A stretch of 15,721 bases of DNA, taken from Actinomycetes bacterium (GTDB lineage Bacteria; Actinomycetota; Coriobacteriia; Coriobacteriales; Eggerthellaceae). A program made the translations under genes and the position numbers. Shown piece after piece: positions 13,631-15,721 of this stretch (its first letter is position 1; the number at the start of each line of letters is the position of its first letter). A model generated the notes under the pieces. That model had not been told where the DNA came from. It saw only the letters and a list, made by a program, of their open reading frames with translations, and made no database searches. Where the stretch lies: the NCBI GenBank assembly GCA_023403475.1, contig JAEYEL010000017.1, positions 1 to 15,721 on the forward strand, given 5' to 3'.

Positions 13631-13659
13631 TTGACTATTAATAGACATTGTCTTATATT
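13631..13659 (+). promoter_or_regulatory. Strong sigma-70 type promoter without an obvious gene
   Basis: TTGACT (13631-13636) and TATATT (13654-13659) are separated by exactly 17 bases, each one base from consensus. A perfect palindrome CTATTAATAG (13635-13644) overlaps the spacer and could be an operator. Transcription would start near 13666 and run straight into the 20-bp hairpin and then antisense to the 3' end of the desulfurase gene. No start codon with a ribosome site follows closely. Confidence 0.6.
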
Positions 13660-13677
13660 GGAGAAGGTCTGAAACAC

Positions 13678-13727
13678 AAGCGAACGCGCCACACGGCAAC
13701 CCCCCAAGCCGTGTGGCGCGTTCGCTT
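13678..13727 (-). terminator. Perfect 20-bp hairpin downstream of the desulfurase gene
   Basis: Positions 13678-13697 and 13708-13727 are exact reverse complements, closing a 10-base loop (AACCCCCCAA on the plus strand). On the minus strand, TTGTGTTTC follows the stem, so it may end the desulfurase transcript, whose stop is 86 bases away. It is also the first thing transcribed from the plus-strand promoter. The stem is longer than most terminators need. Confidence 0.55.
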
Positions 13728-13813
13728 GCGCCATGGCTTCTTTCATTGCCTTTGGCGGCATTTTGCGCGCATTCGCTTGCTTCACGGCGTCTTCCATTGC
13801 CTCGAGCAGCGCT

Positions 13814-15721
13814 TTACGCGCGTTCCCAGTACAGACGCTCGCACACGTTGACGGCGACGAGCAACGCTTCGACGTCTTCCTTCGTCGTGTGCACGCCGAA
13901 GGACGCGCGGCCGGTTCCCTTCACGCCCATGGTGGTGACTAAAGGGATGGCGCAATGCGAACCTGCACGAATAGCCACGTCAAGCTTTCCGCAGAACGCA
14001 CCCAAATCGAGCGAACTTACGCCCGCAACGGAAAACGAAACAAGCCCGTTTTGCCCTTCTTCCGATTCGTGATCTCCCCAAACCGTCACGTTCTCGATAT
14101 CGTGCAGACCGTCAACCAAATAGCGCGTGAGTGCTCGCCCATGCCGCGCAATGGCGTTAAGCCCCAGGGTTTCCACGTAGGAGATAGCGCCCGCCCAGCC
14201 AACGGCCTGCGAGACGGGGGGCGTTCCCACCTCGTACTGGATGGCGCCTACGCGCAGGTAGTACGAATCAAGCGACGCATGGGAAATCGAGCCGCCTCCA
14301 ATTGAAACGGGATCCATTTCGTCGAACGCTTCGTCGGAAATCCACAGACCGCCAATGCCCAAAGGGCCGTAGGCCTTGTGTGCGGAAAACGCTACGAAAT
14401 CGGCACCGAGTTCCTTCACGTTGACCGGCAGATGAGCGAACGACTGGGCGGCGTCGAGGAAGAATCGCGCTCCTGCGGCATGGGCCGCGCGGGCCATATC
14501 TTGCACGGGGTTCGTAATTCCCAAGACGTTGGTCAGGTGCGCGGCACATACGATTTTCGGTTTCTCGGAAAGAAGCTTCTCGTATACGGCAAGGTCGAGT
14601 TTGCCTGTGGGGAGCAGGGGAACAACGGCAAGGCGCGCGCCTTTGTGCTGCGCCAGCATCTGCCAGGGAAGCAGGTTGGAATGATGCTCGGCCAGCGTCA
14701 CGACTATCAAGTCGCCTTCGCCCACGTTGCGCGTTCCCCAAGCCTGCGCCACTAAGTTGCACGAGGCGCTTGCGTTCGCTGTGTAGACGGTGTGGCGCCG
14801 CTTGGACCCGATGAAGTCTTCGAGCGTTTTTCGAGCGTCGTTGAGCGTAAGCGTCGCCTGTGTTGAAAGCTCGTAGCTTCCGCGGTATACGTTTGCGTTC
14901 TCGTGTTCGTCGAAGTCGGCCTGTGCCTGTAGAGCCGAAAACACCCGCTGCGACGTGGCCGTCGAATCGAGGTATGCGAGCGTCTTTGCGTGCGCGCGGT
15001 CGTTGAGCAGGGGAAAGTCAAGGCGGTTGCGCTGCGCCCAGACGTCGGCGCGTGCAAGTTCTTCGCGCTTGTCGCTGCCCAGCCGGGCTTCAAGGCGCTC
15101 GATGGTCGCGCGAGCAGTATCTACGAGCAGCCGGTCGGCTTTCGAGCGTTCGGGCTTTTTGGGGACAGCTTGCGCTTCCTTGTCGTCCCCGCCCCTGTCC
15201 GAGGTGCCCTCGCCCCTGCCCGAAGCGTCCTCGCCCTCGTCCGAGGCACCCTCGTTCGCAAATTCCTCACGTGCAATGCGCACGGCCTCGCGTGCCGAGA
15301 GCGTGCGCTCGTGCAGGAATTCCTCTATATCCTTCGGCTTCACGGCGTTGGCGGCGAGTTTTTCTTCGCCGAACACCACTTGGCGGGCCGCTATGGAGGG
15401 AACAGGTCGGTCAAAACTGCCTGGCCGCGCTTTCAGAAGCGGCGATGTTTCCAGGCTTTCCAAGAACCTGCGGGAAATGAGCGCGGGCTCGCGCGACTCC
15501 CAGGTAATCCACGAGGTGATCACGTCGAGGTCGGGGTTTTCGGCGAACGCGCTGCACACCTCGAGCACATGGGAAGGGGTGATGCGCACCTCGTCACAGG
15601 CCAAAAGCACAACCGAGGTAGCATCTGGCGTGTTGCGCAGGCAGGTGCGGGCGGCGTTCAGAATATCGATGGTGTAATCGAACAGGGCGAACCCGCAAGC
15701 TTCGGCGGTCGCTTGGCGGTC
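13814..15721 (-). CDS. MobA-like nucleotidyltransferase / SufS-type cysteine desulfurase fusion, 5' partial
   Basis: The visible 635 residues run off the right edge, so the true start is outside the window. The first part (VVLLACDEVRITPSH, then EPALISRRFLESLE) resembles the C-terminal half of MobA/MocA-type molybdopterin nucleotidyltransferases. A charged linker of 7-residue repeats follows. The rest is a class V aminotransferase-fold cysteine desulfurase: LAYLDSTATSQR, HHSNLLPWQ, LDAAQSFAHLPVNV, PLP-binding lysine in FSAHKAYGPLG (codon 14375-14377) and catalytic cysteine in RAGSHCAIP (codon 13952-13954). Cysteine desulfurases move sulfur from cysteine to acceptors. Joined to a nucleotidyltransferase, the likely job is maturing a sulfurated molybdenum cofactor for a xanthine-dehydrogenase-like enzyme. 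TANASAS replaces the usual T-E pair near the PLP phosphate. The desulfurase call is strong; the first domain is moderately sure. Confidence 0.82.
   Translation of the reverse strand, partial: DRQATAEACGFALFDYTIDILNAARTCLRNTPDATSVVLLACDEVRITPSHVLEVCSAFAENPDLDVITSWITWESREPALISRRFLESLETSPLLKARPGSFDRPVPSIAARQVVFGEEKLAANAVKPKDIEEFLHERTLSAREAVRIAREEFANEGASDEGEDASGRGEGTSDRGGDDKEAQAVPKKPERSKADRLLVDTARATIERLEARLGSDKREELARADVWAQRNRLDFPLLNDRAHAKTLAYLDSTATSQRVFSALQAQADFDEHENANVYRGSYELSTQATLTLNDARKTLEDFIGSKRRHTVYTANASASCNLVAQAWGTRNVGEGDLIVVTLAEHHSNLLPWQMLAQHKGARLAVVPLLPTGKLDLAVYEKLLSEKPKIVCAAHLTNVLGITNPVQDMARAAHAAGARFFLDAAQSFAHLPVNVKELGADFVAFSAHKAYGPLGIGGLWISDEAFDEMDPVSIGGGSISHASLDSYYLRVGAIQYEVGTPPVSQAVGWAGAISYVETLGLNAIARHGRALTRYLVDGLHDIENVTVWGDHESEEGQNGLVSFSVAGVSSLDLGAFCGKLDVAIRAGSHCAIPLVTTMGVKGTGRASFGVHTTKEDVEALLVAVNVCERLYWERA
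15191..15253 (-). repeat. 21-bp tandem repeat in the fusion-enzyme linker
   Basis: Three abutting 21-base units at 15191, 15212 and 15233 encode EGTSDRG, EDASGRG and EGASDEG on the minus strand. They form the acidic linker between the two enzyme domains. All are in frame, so unit number can change without breaking the protein. Confidence 0.85.

Noticed and set aside
13231..13797. A minus-strand frame beginning MEDAVKQANARK downstream of the desulfurase
   Set aside because: The first 27 residues look helical, but the frame then runs through the 20-bp hairpin and the inverted-repeat element; no ribosome site or family match was seen.

Overview
The window looks like chromosomal DNA from a moderately high-GC actinobacterium. 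The TorD and NapH-like remnants, the protein signatures and the frequent GTG/TTG starts suggest the Coriobacteriia, most likely an Eggerthellaceae relative such as Slackia, Eggerthella or Adlercreutzia. That is an impression from protein style, not a database match. Intact genes cover most of the window, and three zones are unusual.

Left end (1-1549): three headless genes lie side by side. They are the 3' part of a MarR regulator on the minus strand, the 3' part of a TorD-type molybdoenzyme chaperone, and a NapH-like polyferredoxin that begins directly after the torD stop codon. This looks like the scar of a deleted molybdopterin oxidoreductase locus.

Centre-left (1550-5141): prs (PRPP synthetase), pth (peptidyl-tRNA hydrolase) and a DHA2-type drug-efflux MFS transporter run rightward. 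A terminator-like hairpin sits only about 20 bases upstream of pth, and pth and the transporter are one base apart. Downstream, at 5255-5352, are one perfect and one 15/16 match to the ParB-binding parS palindrome, with a 13/16 copy between them, so this may be part of the chromosomal centromere.

Centre (5395-9149): a YtrA-type GntR repressor with a likely self-operator, a DUF1648-type membrane protein and a Uup-like ABC-F ATPase, all rightward. The ABC-F gene has a repeat-containing leader.

Right half (9150-15721): a second MFS exporter (minus) has a near-consensus promoter. Divergent from it is an AT-richer AAA ATPase with a PD-(D/E)XK-like C-terminus (DUF4143 type). The gap between the two holds three 33-bp repeat units. 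Then come an arsenite methyltransferase (arsM, minus), a roughly 640-base AT-rich gap containing a 175-bp element with 27-bp inverted ends and a strong orphan promoter facing a perfect 20-bp hairpin, and finally a MobA-like/cysteine desulfurase fusion (minus) running off the window. The fusion suggests sulfuration and nucleotide maturation of a molybdenum cofactor, which fits the molybdoenzyme remnants at the left end.

A recurring theme is short in-frame tandem repeats coding hydrophilic linkers: in the first MFS protein (54/48-bp units), the ABC-F protein (15-bp units) and the fusion enzyme (21-bp units), plus a 28-bp-period repeat in the ABC-F leader.
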